A stretch of DNA of 64,000 nt from Sinomonas atrocyanea (GCF_030812675.1 NZ_JAUSTE010000003.1:186001-250000), one strand, 5' to 3'; positions 54,120 through 62,776 are shown, counted from the first letter of the stretch. Notes: generated by a model from the letters alone, not told the origin. Made by a program: numbers and translations.

Positions 54120-55844
54120 ATGACGCTCCCAACGGAAACACTCCCCGCCGAAACCGCGATCACGCTTGTACCGGCATCCGGGCCCGTAGGCGAAGAGGGG
54201 GCCGTCCTGCCCGCGCGCAAGTCCGCTGGGCACGTGATCGTCGACTCCCTCGCAGCCCACGGCGTCAAGCGCACGTACGTCGTCCCGGGCGAGTCGTTCC
54301 TGGACGTGCTCGACGGGCTGCACGGAGCCGACATCGAGACGATCGTCTGCCGCCACGAGGGCGGCGCGGCGTATATGGCCGAGGCGGACGGGAAGATGAA
54401 CCAGCTCCCCGGCGTGGCCATGGTCACCCGCGGGCCCGGCGCCGCGAACGCCCACGTGGGCCTGCACACCGCCTGGCAGGACTCGACCCCGATGGTCCTG
54501 TTCGTGGGCCTGATCCCGTTCGCCCACCGCGACCGCGAGGCGTTCCAGGAGTTCGACATCAAGTCCTGGTTCGACACCGGCGCCAAGCGCGTCATGGTCC
54601 TCGACCACCCCGAGCGCGCCTCCGAGATCGTCGCCGAGGCCATGTTCGCCGCGATGAGCGGCCGCCCCGGCCCCGTCGTCGTGGGCCTGCCCGAGGACAT
54701 CATCCAGCAGGAGGTCGACGCGACGATCCACCCGGTCATCCCGGTGGCCGAGGGCGGCATGACCGTCACCGACTGGAAGGCCCTCAAGGCCGCCCTGTCC
54801 CAGGCGGAGAAGCCGCTCTTCGTGGTCGGCGGCAACGACTGGACCCAGGACGGCGCCACCGCCCTGACCAACTGGCTCGAGGACCACAGCATCCCCGCCG
54901 CCGCGGAATGGCGCTGCGAGGGCACCATCCCGTTCGACTCCCCCTCCTACGTCGGCCCCATCGGCTACGGCCGCCCCAAGCCGACCTACAACCTCCTCGA
55001 GGAGACGGACCTCCTCGTCTTCGTCGGCACCGTACCCGGGGACGTCATCACCGACGGCTTCCTCGTGCGCCAGGACTGGGCGAAGAAGAACTTCCTCGTC
55101 ACCATCGACCCGTCGCTGCGCGGGCGCTCGGGCCCGGTCTCCTACCAGATCGTGGCCAAGCCCGACTCGTTCGTGCGCGACCTCGTCCTGATGAACCTGC
55201 CCGCCCGCGAGCAGTGGAAGGCCTGGACCGAGCGCATGCGCGGCGAGCAGGAGAAGTTCGCCGCCCTCCCGCCGGCCACGCCGACGGACGGGCCCGCGCG
55301 CATGGACACGCTCATGGCCCACCTCGTCCGTTCGCTGCCCGAGGACGCCATGGTCACCCTCGGCGCCGGCGAGCACACCAACTGGGCCCACCGCTACTTC
55401 CCCACCCAGCGCTACGCGTCCATGATCAGCGCCCGCAACGGCTCCATGGGCTACTCCGTGCCCTCGGCCATCGCCGCCTCGCTCGCGAACCCCGGCCGCC
55501 GCGTGGTCACCATCGCCGGGGACGGCGAGTTCCTCATGAACGGCCAGGAGCTCGCCACCGCCGCCCAGTACGGCGCGACCCCGCTCGTGGTCGTCATGGA
55601 CAACCAGGAGTACGGCACCATCCGCTCCCACCAGGAGCGCCACTACCCCCACCGCGTCTCCGGCACCCAGCTGAAGAACCCGGACTTCGCCCTCATGGCC
55701 CAGGCCTTCGGCGGCTACGGCGTCCGCGTCGAGAAGGACGCCGACGTCCCGGCCGCCCTCGAGAACGCCCTGCGCGCCATCGACGAGGAGGGCACCTTCG
55801 CCCTCATCCACCTCATCGTCGAGCAGCGCGTCAAGGCCTACTGA
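54120..55844 (+). CDS. Thiamine-diphosphate-dependent enzyme (acetolactate synthase/benzoylformate decarboxylase-like)
   Basis: 574 residues with the three ThDP domains. The N-terminal PYR domain has the catalytic Glu in CRHEGGAAYMAEADGK; the middle domain follows (VVGGNDWTQDGATAL); the C-terminal PP domain has the Mg/ThDP motif GDGEFLMNGQELATAAQYG with downstream Asn (VVMDNQEYGTIR). AGGAAAG precedes ATG 54120. It decarboxylates a 2-oxo acid or ligates aldehydes. It is not part of the standard Mhp pathway, so it may prepare the substrate (for example from an aryl-glyoxylate or -pyruvate) or use its products. Confidence 0.82.
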   Translation: MTLPTETLPAETAITLVPASGPVGEEGAVLPARKSAGHVIVDSLAAHGVKRTYVVPGESFLDVLDGLHGADIETIVCRHEGGAAYMAEADGKMNQLPGVAMVTRGPGAANAHVGLHTAWQDSTPMVLFVGLIPFAHRDREAFQEFDIKSWFDTGAKRVMVLDHPERASEIVAEAMFAAMSGRPGPVVVGLPEDIIQQEVDATIHPVIPVAEGGMTVTDWKALKAALSQAEKPLFVVGGNDWTQDGATALTNWLEDHSIPAAAEWRCEGTIPFDSPSYVGPIGYGRPKPTYNLLEETDLLVFVGTVPGDVITDGFLVRQDWAKKNFLVTIDPSLRGRSGPVSYQIVAKPDSFVRDLVLMNLPAREQWKAWTERMRGEQEKFAALPPATPTDGPARMDTLMAHLVRSLPEDAMVTLGAGEHTNWAHRYFPTQRYASMISARNGSMGYSVPSAIAASLANPGRRVVTIAGDGEFLMNGQELATAAQYGATPLVVVMDNQEYGTIRSHQERHYPHRVSGTQLKNPDFALMAQAFGGYGVRVEKDADVPAALENALRAIDEEGTFALIHLIVEQRVKAY

Positions 55845-55930
55845 ACGGGATGCCCATCGCTCCTCCTGGCGCGAGCCCCGCAGCCGCCTGCCCGGGAATC
55901 CGCTCCAAGCGGACCTGCGTCACCGTGGCC

Positions 55931-56512
55931 TCAGCCGTGCTCGAGGCTCAGGTAGCGGTAGACAGTTGCCCGGCCGACGCCGATGACCCGTCCGATGTCG
56001 GCCGGCTTGAGGCCTTGGGCCTTCAGCTCCCTTGCCCGTTTCACCCTCGGGTCATCGAGTGTGACTTCGCGGCGGCCGGCTCGGCGGCCGTTGGCCGCGG
56101 CGGCTGCCATGCCGGCTCTGGTGCGTTCGGAGAGCTGGTCGCGTTCGAGCTGGGCGAAGGCGGAGATGATGGTGATCATGGCCTGGGCCATGGCGCCTCC
56201 GAGCTCGGTGTCGGGGTCGGTGGTGATGCCGTCGCGCAGGGAGCGGAACTTGATGCCCTTGGCCTTGAAGGTGTCGAGGAGCTCGAGCAGGTTGCGGGTG
56301 TTGCGCCCGAGCCGGTCCAGCTTCCACACGACGACCTCGTCGCCGCGGCTGAGGCGGTCGAGCATCCTGTCCAGCTCGGGGCGGCTGGCCCTGGTGCCGC
56401 TGACTCCGTGGTCGCGGTAGATCCGCTCACACCCCGCGGCCTCTAGATCCCTGATCTGCAGGGCGGTGTCCTGCTCCGCAGAACTCACCCGCGCATAGCC
56501 AAGTCGCGCCAT
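55931..56512 (-). CDS. Serine recombinase (resolvase/invertase)
   Basis: 193 residues: the catalytic domain starts MARLGYARVSSAEQD with nucleophile Ser10, continues with YRDHGVSGTRASRPELDRML and VVWKLDRLGR (catalytic arginines), and has the long helix QLERDQLSERTRAGM. The C-terminal Hin-type HTH is GLKPADIGRVIGVGRATVYRYL. It cuts and rejoins short sites, either resolving cointegrates or inverting segments. It stands alone between two catabolic clusters and may be a remnant of a transposon that brought one of them in. Confidence 0.9.
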   Translation of the reverse strand: MARLGYARVSSAEQDTALQIRDLEAAGCERIYRDHGVSGTRASRPELDRMLDRLSRGDEVVVWKLDRLGRNTRNLLELLDTFKAKGIKFRSLRDGITTDPDTELGGAMAQAMITIISAFAQLERDQLSERTRAGMAAAAANGRRAGRREVTLDDPRVKRARELKAQGLKPADIGRVIGVGRATVYRYLSLEHG

Positions 56513-56826
56513 CCCGTCCCCGCCGTCCAGTCAAAGGCCAAATCTCATTGATGTTGAGAATACTGGAGTGAGACACATTGCTTGGACAACCAAGCCCCAC
56601 ACACTCCGTTGAATTTTCAAGGAAGTTCTGTCCGTGCCGGGGAGGAGGTTCTGTCCGGCATGGACGTCTCGTTAAAGGAATCTTTGGTGCGCTGCCCTAT
56701 GTGGTCATCCGCACTCAGAAGCATCGAGTTGAGTCTGTGTCCACGGCGAGGACGCCCCCCCGAGCGGTGGACGCGTGGGTTGCTTCGAACTGCTGTTCAC
56801 TGGTCTGAGAGAGCGGCGTCGAATCG
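56513..56826. other. Gene-free stretch upstream of the serine recombinase
   Basis: No credible gene. A TCTCA-N7-TGAGA inverted repeat about 30 bp upstream of the recombinase start could be part of a res-type crossover site. Composition is less GC-rich than the flanking operons. Confidence 0.4.
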
Positions 56827-57381
56827 TCAGGGCATCGGCCGGTGGTCCGCCAATGTGTCGTTGTCGAATTCAGTCAGGCGGACGCCGGTCCAGGTGCATT
56901 CCTGGCCACCGTGCTTCGTCCAGTATTCGTGCCAGTGGGCGAGCTTCCAGCGGTCCCGCTCGAGGCCGCGTTCCCGCAGGCGCTGCTGGAGTGTGGTGGG
57001 GGAGACGCGGACGCGGATCACCTCGACGTCGACCGGGGGCAATTGGAAGCGATTCCGGGCGGCGGTGATGAAGTCGGGGTCGGAGAGGTATGGGCTGAAC
57101 GGGGCGTCGATGACCACGGGGCGGCCGAGGCGGAGGTTGGCTCCGGCGACGTCCAGGAGTGAGTCGTATTCGAGGGGCAGGATGTGCTCGAGGTAGAACT
57201 CGTTGGACTCGCGGTCTCCGGGATCGTAGCCGGCGGCAGCGAGGGCGGCCTCGACGAAGCGGGCGCTCATCGCATCTTTGTCGAGGTAGGCCGCGGCGTG
57301 CTCGCGGGCGAGGTGCTGGGCTACGGTCGACTTGCCGGAGCCGGCGGTGCCGATGATGATGCGCAGGGTCGGCTCGGTCAT
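56827..57381 (-). CDS. P-loop kinase/ATPase coupled to KDPG aldolase
   Basis: 184 residues from ATG 57381, overlapping the aldolase stop (ATGA). Walker A is GTAGSGKS (11-18), with YLDKDAMSARF, VVIDAPFSPYLSD and the Arg-rich lid LQQRLRERGLERDRWK. This resembles gluconokinase or zeta-toxin-like small-molecule kinases rather than PfkB kinases. The tight coupling suggests it phosphorylates the sugar acid whose dehydrated, phosphorylated form the aldolase cleaves. It is longer at the C-terminus than typical gluconokinases (about 165-175 residues), and the substrate is uncertain. Confidence 0.7.
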   Translation of the reverse strand: MTEPTLRIIIGTAGSGKSTVAQHLAREHAAAYLDKDAMSARFVEAALAAAGYDPGDRESNEFYLEHILPLEYDSLLDVAGANLRLGRPVVIDAPFSPYLSDPDFITAARNRFQLPPVDVEVIRVRVSPTTLQQRLRERGLERDRWKLAHWHEYWTKHGGQECTWTGVRLTEFDNDTLADHRPMP

Positions 57382-58025
57382 CGGCGCGCTTCCTCCACGG
57401 CTGCGAGGAACTCCTTGGCGGCGGCGGTGACCCTGGTGAAGTCGCCGTCGGGCTGCCATGCCTTGGTTACGGCGCTGCCGACCCCGACGCCGGAGACGCC
57501 GGCGGCGAACCATTCGGCGACGTTCTCGGTCGTCACGCCGCCGGCGGGCATGATCGGCAGGTGCGCCAGGGGTGCGAGCACGGCCTTGGCGTAGGGGATG
57601 CCCGCGCCTTCGGTCGGGAAGAGCTTGAGGATGTCCGCGCCGGCCTCGGCCGACTCGAGCAGCTCTGTCGGGGTGGACGCGCCGCTGATGGTGGGCACCT
57701 GGTAGCGGTTCGCCACGCGGATCATCTCGGGGTTGAGCTGCGGGCTGACCAGGAAGGCCGCCCCGGCGCGGATGCACTCGTATGCGGCGTGGCCGTCCAG
57801 GACCGTCCCTGCGCCGACCGCGACGCCTTCGGGGGCGTACTGGCCGGCCAGGCGGCGGACGAGGTCCACCGCGCCTGGGATGGACAGGGTGATCTCGAGT
57901 GCTCGGAACCCGCCGTCGATCGCGGCGTGCGCGACGCGTTCGGCGGTGTCGGCATCGGGTAGACGGACGATGAGGACCGCCCCGGAGTCATCGATCGTGC
58001 GCAGTGTCCGAAGCTTGGTGAACAT
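57378..58025 (-). CDS. eda: 2-keto-3-deoxy-6-phosphogluconate/4-hydroxy-2-oxoglutarate aldolase
   Basis: 215 residues from ATG 58025 (GGGAGGA upstream; a longer frame to 58103 crosses the promoter). Class I aldolase: Glu44 in ALEITLSIPG and Schiff-base Lys134 in ADILKLFPTEG. It splits a 2-keto-3-deoxy phospho-sugar acid into pyruvate and a triose phosphate or aldehyde. It is divergent from the Gfo/Idh-LacI operon with tandem LacI-like operators between, so it belongs to the same regulon. Substitutions around the active site (SIPG, LFPTE) may mean a non-KDPG substrate. Confidence 0.85.
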   Translation of the reverse strand: MFTKLRTLRTIDDSGAVLIVRLPDADTAERVAHAAIDGGFRALEITLSIPGAVDLVRRLAGQYAPEGVAVGAGTVLDGHAAYECIRAGAAFLVSPQLNPEMIRVANRYQVPTISGASTPTELLESAEAGADILKLFPTEGAGIPYAKAVLAPLAHLPIMPAGGVTTENVAEWFAAGVSGVGVGSAVTKAWQPDGDFTRVTAAAKEFLAAVEEARR

Positions 58026-58052
58026 CTGGGTTCCTCCCGTGGAAATGATCCG

Positions 58053-58082
58053 TTGACAAGACTCTCTCACCGTCCCTATGGT
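58053..58082 (+). promoter_or_regulatory. Promoter of the Gfo/Idh-LacI operon
   Basis: -35 TTGACA (58053-58058), 18-bp spacer, -10 TATGGT (58077-58082), directly followed by two LacI-like operators. Confidence 0.6.
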
Positions 58083-58085
58083 GAA

Positions 58086-58112
58086 TGCAACCGATCTCAG
58101 CAACCGATCTCA
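58086..58112. promoter_or_regulatory. Tandem LacI-family operators
   Basis: TGCAACCGATCTCA (58086-58099) and AGCAACCGATCTCA (58099-58112) share one base. Both have the central CG and the A-N-CG-N-T spacing of LacI-family boxes. A third copy is at 62777-62790. The LacI gene at 59247 is the likely binder. Confidence 0.65.
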
Positions 58113-58127
58113 TTGAGGAGATTCCCG

Positions 58128-58277
58128 ATGGTGCACTTCGAACCGCGAGCCGATGGCGCCGTCTGGTTCTCCCTGCGGGACGCTGCCGGGGCCGATCTCG
58201 GTACGGGCCGGGAGAGCGCTTCGACCCCAGGCCACCGCTCGCCCGGCGGCCAAGCCGGACTCGGGGTGTCCTCGTGA
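58128..58277 (+). CDS. Small ORF (49 aa) leading the Gfo/Idh operon
   Basis: ATG 58128 has a strong GAGGAG site. The product begins MVHFEPRADGAVWFSLRDAA and becomes low-complexity. Its stop overlaps the GTG start of the dehydrogenase (GTGA), so its translation should feed the next gene. It may be a leader peptide, or the remnant of a larger protein. No family recognised. Confidence 0.5.
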   Translation: MVHFEPRADGAVWFSLRDAAGADLGTGRESASTPGHRSPGGQAGLGVSS

Positions 58278-59254
58278 ACCGGGCACGCACCGTCGTCTTC
58301 GGGGCCTCGCACTGGCACGTCCCGCTCTGTGCTCCGGCGATGGCCGAGGTGCACGATGTCGTCGGGCTCTCCGACGAGGACCCGGGACGCGTGCGGGAAC
58401 TGGCCGAACTGTGGGGCGCCCCGGTCGAGGCCGACTGGCGCCGCCTGCTAGAGCTGGAGGATGTGGAGCTCGCCTACGTCTTCAGCCCGCATGACCGCAT
58501 GCCTGAGATCTGCCGGGCGCTGATCGGCAGGGGCGTTCCCTTCGTCGTGGAGAAGCCGATCGGCACCTCACTGGGGCAGCTGGAGGACGTCCGGCGCGCC
58601 GCCGAGGAGGCCGGGGTCCCGGCCACCGTTCCGCTGGTGCAGCGCGGCGGCCCGGTGGACAGCTGGCTGGCGAAGGCCGGCCGGCCGGTGTACGAGAGGC
58701 TCTCGTTCATCGCCGGCCCCCCTGAGCGCTACGAGCGCAACGGCAACCCATGGATGCTCGACCCGGAGCGGGCCGGCGGCGGCTGCCTGGCCAACCTGGG
58801 CCCACACTTCGCCGACCTGTTCCTGCGCGGCAGCGGCAACACGGGCGCCGAGGTCACCGCGCGGCTGTCCTCTGCCCTTCACGCCGGGGCCGTCGAGGAC
58901 CACGCAACCCTGGTCCTGACCGCCCCGGACGGCCGGGAGGCGATCGTCGAAGTGGGGTATGCGTTCCCGCACTCGGAGCTGCAGCGCTACTGCAGCTACT
59001 CGTCCGCGGGCGAGGCCGGATTCGCCTCGATCGACACGGACGGGTCGGCCGTGTTCACCGGGCTCGACGGGCGCACCGAGAGAGCCGTCATCAACGTCGA
59101 CAGCGACCCTCTCTACGATCCGTTCGTGCGGCAGGTTGCGCGCACCCTAGGCGAGGGCTTCCGCGGAATGCCGACGCTGGGCGAGCTGGAGGACGCGATG
59201 CGGATCATCTGGCACGCCTACGAGGTCCAACGAGAAGGAGTACACCGTGGCTGA
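58274..59254 (+). CDS. Gfo/Idh/MocA-family oxidoreductase, first copy
   Basis: 326 residues from GTG 58274. N-terminal Rossmann part (TVVFGASHWHVPL; the glycine motif is degenerate), the family's EKP motif in VVEKPIGTS and a C-terminal substrate domain with GGGCLANLGPHFADLF holding the likely catalytic His. It oxidises a sugar, inositol or sugar acid with NAD(P)+. Its stop overlaps the GTG of lacI. The degenerate glycine loop (GASHWH) is unusual. Confidence 0.8.
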   Translation: MNRARTVVFGASHWHVPLCAPAMAEVHDVVGLSDEDPGRVRELAELWGAPVEADWRRLLELEDVELAYVFSPHDRMPEICRALIGRGVPFVVEKPIGTSLGQLEDVRRAAEEAGVPATVPLVQRGGPVDSWLAKAGRPVYERLSFIAGPPERYERNGNPWMLDPERAGGGCLANLGPHFADLFLRGSGNTGAEVTARLSSALHAGAVEDHATLVLTAPDGREAIVEVGYAFPHSELQRYCSYSSAGEAGFASIDTDGSAVFTGLDGRTERAVINVDSDPLYDPFVRQVARTLGEGFRGMPTLGELEDAMRIIWHAYEVQREGVHRG

Positions 59255-60233
59255 TCTCAGCATCGACGTCGTCGCCAGGGAAGCGGGCGTGCACCGTTCC
59301 ACGGTCTCGCGCGCCTTCTCCCGCCCGGAAGCGGTCAAGGCGGAGACGCGCGAGCACATCCTGCGCGTTGCGGAGAAGCTCGGGTACACGATGAGCCCGC
59401 TGGCCCAGGCCCTGCGGCGCAAGACGAGCACCCTCGTGCCGCTGATCGTGCCTGACATCACCAACCCCTTCTTCGCCGAGCTCGCCAAGACGATGACCGA
59501 GGCGGCGGGGGAGCGCGGCTACCAGCTGATGCTGTGCGTCACCAACGGCGACGACGTGCAGACTGCCGGGTACCTGACGGCGATGCAGTCGCTGTACGCG
59601 CCGTTCGGCATCATCGCCCCCTCGACGCGGGTGGACATCGACGCGCTGATGCAGTTCGACTTCGGGCAGCGGCTGGTCGTGATCGACCGCGTGGACCAGA
59701 ACGCCGGCGTCCCGACCGTCACGGTCGACAGCCGCCGCGGCATCAAGCTCGCCTTCGAGCACCTGCGCTCCCTCGGCCACCGCCGGATCGGCTACGTCTC
59801 GGGCATCGCAGGAACGCACACCGCCCAGGACCGCATGGACGCCTACCGCGACCTGGCCGAGGGCGAGCCGATCGTCCTGGACAGCGGCGCCGACACCGAG
59901 GCGGGCGGGCGTGCCGCCGCGCACTTCGCCGCGATGGCCGACCGGCCCACGGCGATCATCGCAGCCAACGACATGGTCGCCTTCGGGGTCATCTCCGCCC
60001 TCGCCTCCCAGGGCTTCCGCGTCCCCGAGGACGTCTCGGTGGTCGGCTTCGACGGGCTCGCCCTGGGAGCCCGCTTCAACCCGGCCCTGACCACGGTCCG
60101 CCAGCCGATCGCCGACATGGGCAGCATCGCGATCGAACTCGCCGAGAAGAAGGCAGCGGACGGATCGGCCGGGCATATCGTCCTGGAGCCGGAGCTGCTG
60201 GTGCGGGCCTCCACCGCAGGGCCACGGCCATGA
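59247..60233 (+). CDS. LacI-family transcriptional regulator
   Basis: 328 residues from GTG 59247. HTH and hinge: IDVVAREAGVHRSTVSRAFSRPEAVK, then a periplasmic-binding-type effector domain (TLVPLIVPDITNPFFAEL, AIIAANDMVAFGVISAL, DVSVVGFDGLALG). It is embedded in the operon it probably controls through TGCAAYCGATCTCA boxes at 58086-58112 and 62777-62790. The effector is likely a sugar or sugar acid of this pathway. Confidence 0.92.
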   Translation: MADLSIDVVAREAGVHRSTVSRAFSRPEAVKAETREHILRVAEKLGYTMSPLAQALRRKTSTLVPLIVPDITNPFFAELAKTMTEAAGERGYQLMLCVTNGDDVQTAGYLTAMQSLYAPFGIIAPSTRVDIDALMQFDFGQRLVVIDRVDQNAGVPTVTVDSRRGIKLAFEHLRSLGHRRIGYVSGIAGTHTAQDRMDAYRDLAEGEPIVLDSGADTEAGGRAAAHFAAMADRPTAIIAANDMVAFGVISALASQGFRVPEDVSVVGFDGLALGARFNPALTTVRQPIADMGSIAIELAEKKAADGSAGHIVLEPELLVRASTAGPRP

Positions 60234-60802
60234 GCGCCCCCACGCATGGGAAGCTGGCCCGCGTCCCCGGCCTCCGGCACGCCGACCACGTCGCCTTCAC
60301 CGTGCCCGATCTCGACGAGGCGGTCCGGTTCTTCGTAGAGGCCTTGGGCGCCGAGGAGCTCTACCGCTCCACCCGGGGACCCGACGCGGACTTCATGCCC
60401 GAGAACTTCGCCGTGCCGCAGGACGCGCGCCTGACGCTGGCAATGCTGCGCATGCCTCCGAACCTGAACGTGGAGCTGTTCGAGTGGGACACCTCGGACC
60501 GCCGCACCGAGCACCCCCGCCACAGCGACGCCGGCGGCCACCACCTGTGCTTCGTTGTGGACGACGTCGACGAGGCCCTCGCAGCGCTCCGCAGCATCCC
60601 CGGCGTGCGGGTGCTCGGCGACCGCAAGGAGGTCGCCGGCGACAGCCCCAGGGTCGCGGGCAACCGATGGGCCTACTTCCTCACCCCCTGGGGGCTGCTG
60701 ATGGAGATCGTCGACCGCTCCAGGGTGGCCGACCCGCCGCCCCTGGTCGGCCCCGCAGACTGGCTCGCCGCAGCCCCCCAGAACCCCAGAAAGGACCAGT
60801 GA
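60230..60802 (+). CDS. VOC-family (glyoxalase/dioxygenase fold) protein
   Basis: 190 residues from ATG 60230 (ATGA overlap with lacI). Two beta-alpha-beta-beta-beta modules: RHADHVAFTVPDLDEAVRFF with a first metal His, VELFEW with Glu, GGHHLCFVVDDVDEAL with a second His, and LMEIVDRS with the last Glu. A metal-dependent lyase, isomerase or epimerase is likely. Its setting between a LacI regulator and a sugar isomerase suggests an epimerase- or isomerase-like role on a keto sugar acid. Confidence 0.8.
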   Translation: MSAPTHGKLARVPGLRHADHVAFTVPDLDEAVRFFVEALGAEELYRSTRGPDADFMPENFAVPQDARLTLAMLRMPPNLNVELFEWDTSDRRTEHPRHSDAGGHHLCFVVDDVDEALAALRSIPGVRVLGDRKEVAGDSPRVAGNRWAYFLTPWGLLMEIVDRSRVADPPPLVGPADWLAAAPQNPRKDQ

Positions 60803-60804
60803 CC

Positions 60805-61707
60805 ATGCGTCTCGCAGGCCACACCCTCGGAACCCCGGGACAGACCGTCCCCGAGGCCCTGGCGCTGTTCGCGGCCGCCGGGCTCGACGCCGCCGAGGTG
60901 ATCTACCAGGACGGCTACCGCTCAGCGCTGCCGCTGCGCGACCGGCGCTCGGCCCGAGAGGCCCGGCGGGCCTCGGAGGACCTGGGCGTCCCGATCGTCG
61001 GACTGACCCCCTACACGACCGGGATCAACGCCCTCGAGGAGGGCCAGTGGCGGAGCGCGGTCGACGAGTTCCGCGGCGCGATCGAGATCGCCCAGGCCGT
61101 CGGCGCCGCCCGGCTGCGGGTCTACGCAGGCTCCTGGCACCCCGGCGACCGGGACCACGGCGCCCACTGGGACCGGCTCGTCGCAGCCCTGCGCACGCTG
61201 GCCCCGGAAGCCTCCGACGCCGGGGTTCGCCTCTGCGTCGAGAACCACTTCGGGACCATGACCCAGTCCGCGGCCGAGACGGCACGGCTCGTGCGGGAAG
61301 TGGACCATGAGGCGGTGCGGGTCCTCTACGACCAGGCCAACCTGACGTTCACCCACGACGAGCCTTACGAGGAGGCGCTGCGCGTCCAGGGAGACCTCAT
61401 CGGGCACGTGCACGTGAAGGACCTCGTCTTCACCGACCCGGACGCACCGTTCCAGGCCTCCGAGACCGCCCGGGTCGCAGCGTCCGAGCGCGCCGTGCGC
61501 TCCCGCGTCGTCGGCGAGGGCGTCGTGCCCTGGGCCGGAATCCTCGCCTCCCTCGCCGCTCTCGGCTACGACGACGTCCTCTCCCTCGAGTACGAGTACC
61601 GCTGGCACCCCCAGGACCTGCCCGAGCCGGCGGTCGGCTTCGCCCGGTCCGCGGCCGCAGTGCGCGCCGCCCTCGCCCAGACGGCTGTCCCCGGGAGCGC
61701 CCGGTGA
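60805..61707 (+). CDS. Sugar phosphate isomerase/epimerase family (AP endonuclease 2 fold)
   Basis: 300 residues; ATG 60805 has AAGGA 9 bp upstream (GTG 60799 would overlap the VOC stop). A xylose-isomerase-like TIM barrel with metal ligands in RLCVENHFG (Glu), VLYDQANLTF (Asp), HVHVKDL (His) and LSLEYEYRW (Glu). It interconverts keto and aldo forms or epimers of a sugar, inosose or sugar acid. Its stop overlaps the GTG of the second Gfo/Idh gene. Confidence 0.83.
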   Translation: MRLAGHTLGTPGQTVPEALALFAAAGLDAAEVIYQDGYRSALPLRDRRSAREARRASEDLGVPIVGLTPYTTGINALEEGQWRSAVDEFRGAIEIAQAVGAARLRVYAGSWHPGDRDHGAHWDRLVAALRTLAPEASDAGVRLCVENHFGTMTQSAAETARLVREVDHEAVRVLYDQANLTFTHDEPYEEALRVQGDLIGHVHVKDLVFTDPDAPFQASETARVAASERAVRSRVVGEGVVPWAGILASLAALGYDDVLSLEYEYRWHPQDLPEPAVGFARSAAAVRAALAQTAVPGSAR

Positions 61708-62705
61708 GCGCGCAGGCCAGGATCCGCGTCGGCGTCGTCGGAGCGGGAAACATCGCCTCCATCGCCCAGCTGCCCAGCCTGGTCAAGCGGGACGACGTCG
61801 AGCTCGCCGCGCTCGTCTCGCGCCGCCCCGACCCCGGGGCGCTGATGCGCCGCTGGGGTTTCGGCGCCGCCTACACCACGGTCGAGGACATGCTCGCAGC
61901 CGAGGACCTGGACGCCGTCTTCGTCCTGACCCCGCGCTCCGAGCACGCGCACGCCGTCGAGACCTGCCTGCGCCGCGGCGTGGACGTGTTCTGCGAGAAG
62001 CCCCTCGCGCCCTCGGCCGATGAGGCCGAGCGCCTGGCCGACCTCGCCGACGAGCACGGCCGCATCCTCATGGTCGACTTCAACCGCCGCTACGCCCCGG
62101 TCTATGTGGCAGGGCGCGAGGCCTTCGGAACCGATGGGGCGGCGTTCTGCGTCGCGCAGAAGAACAGGCCCGGGTCGGAGTACCGCGCCACGTTCGAGAA
62201 CGCCATCCACATGGTCGACCTGCTGCGCTGGTACTGCGGCGGCGAGGCCGTCGAGGTGAGCGCGCACGCCGCGGGCGAGGACCCCTGGCAGGAGGACGGG
62301 GCCGCCGCGCTCATCCGCTTCGACACCGGCAGCACCGGGGTCCTGATGGCTGCCCGCACCGCGGGCGCCTGGAACGAGAAACTCGACGCCTATGGCGCCG
62401 GACGCTCCGCCGAGATCCGGGCCCCTGAGTCCGTCGCGATCACCGTCGACGGCACCACCACCGTCCGTGACCTCAGCTCGGAGGCCTTCGGCTGGGCCAC
62501 CGCCACGGAGACCCTGGGCTTCGCCGAGGCGGTGCACCACTTCCTCGACCGCCTGGCAGACCGAAGCCAGCCCCTCACCAGCGGCCGCGACGCCGTCGCC
62601 ACCCAGAGGCTCCTCGAGCGCATCCTCCATTCCGCCGGGCTGCCGACCGGTGAACAGGAAGGCCGCCAATGGGAAAGCCACGCAACCAACACCGCCCGGC
62701 GCTGA
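61704..62705 (+). CDS. Gfo/Idh/MocA-family oxidoreductase, second copy
   Basis: 333 residues from GTG 61704 (GTGA overlap). Intact Rossmann motif GVVGAGNIASIAQLPSL, EKP in VFCEKPLAPSADEA and catalytic-type His in ENAIHMVDLLRWY. Likely an NAD(P)-dependent dehydrogenase acting with the first Gfo/Idh copy and the isomerase on the same compound. Its divergence from the first copy suggests consecutive steps rather than redundancy. Confidence 0.86.
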   Translation: MSAQARIRVGVVGAGNIASIAQLPSLVKRDDVELAALVSRRPDPGALMRRWGFGAAYTTVEDMLAAEDLDAVFVLTPRSEHAHAVETCLRRGVDVFCEKPLAPSADEAERLADLADEHGRILMVDFNRRYAPVYVAGREAFGTDGAAFCVAQKNRPGSEYRATFENAIHMVDLLRWYCGGEAVEVSAHAAGEDPWQEDGAAALIRFDTGSTGVLMAARTAGAWNEKLDAYGAGRSAEIRAPESVAITVDGTTTVRDLSSEAFGWATATETLGFAEAVHHFLDRLADRSQPLTSGRDAVATQRLLERILHSAGLPTGEQEGRQWESHATNTARR

Positions 62706-62776
62706 GCCCGCAGCCGTCCTGATCCAGAGCCCTTCGGGCACGGGATCCTCGCCCGGGACCGCTCATCGCCCTGTAA

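Noticed and set aside
56578-56808. A 76-codon plus-strand frame in the gap before the kinase
   Set aside because: No ribosome site, no recognisable domain, and an overlapping frame of equal quality; most likely noncoding.
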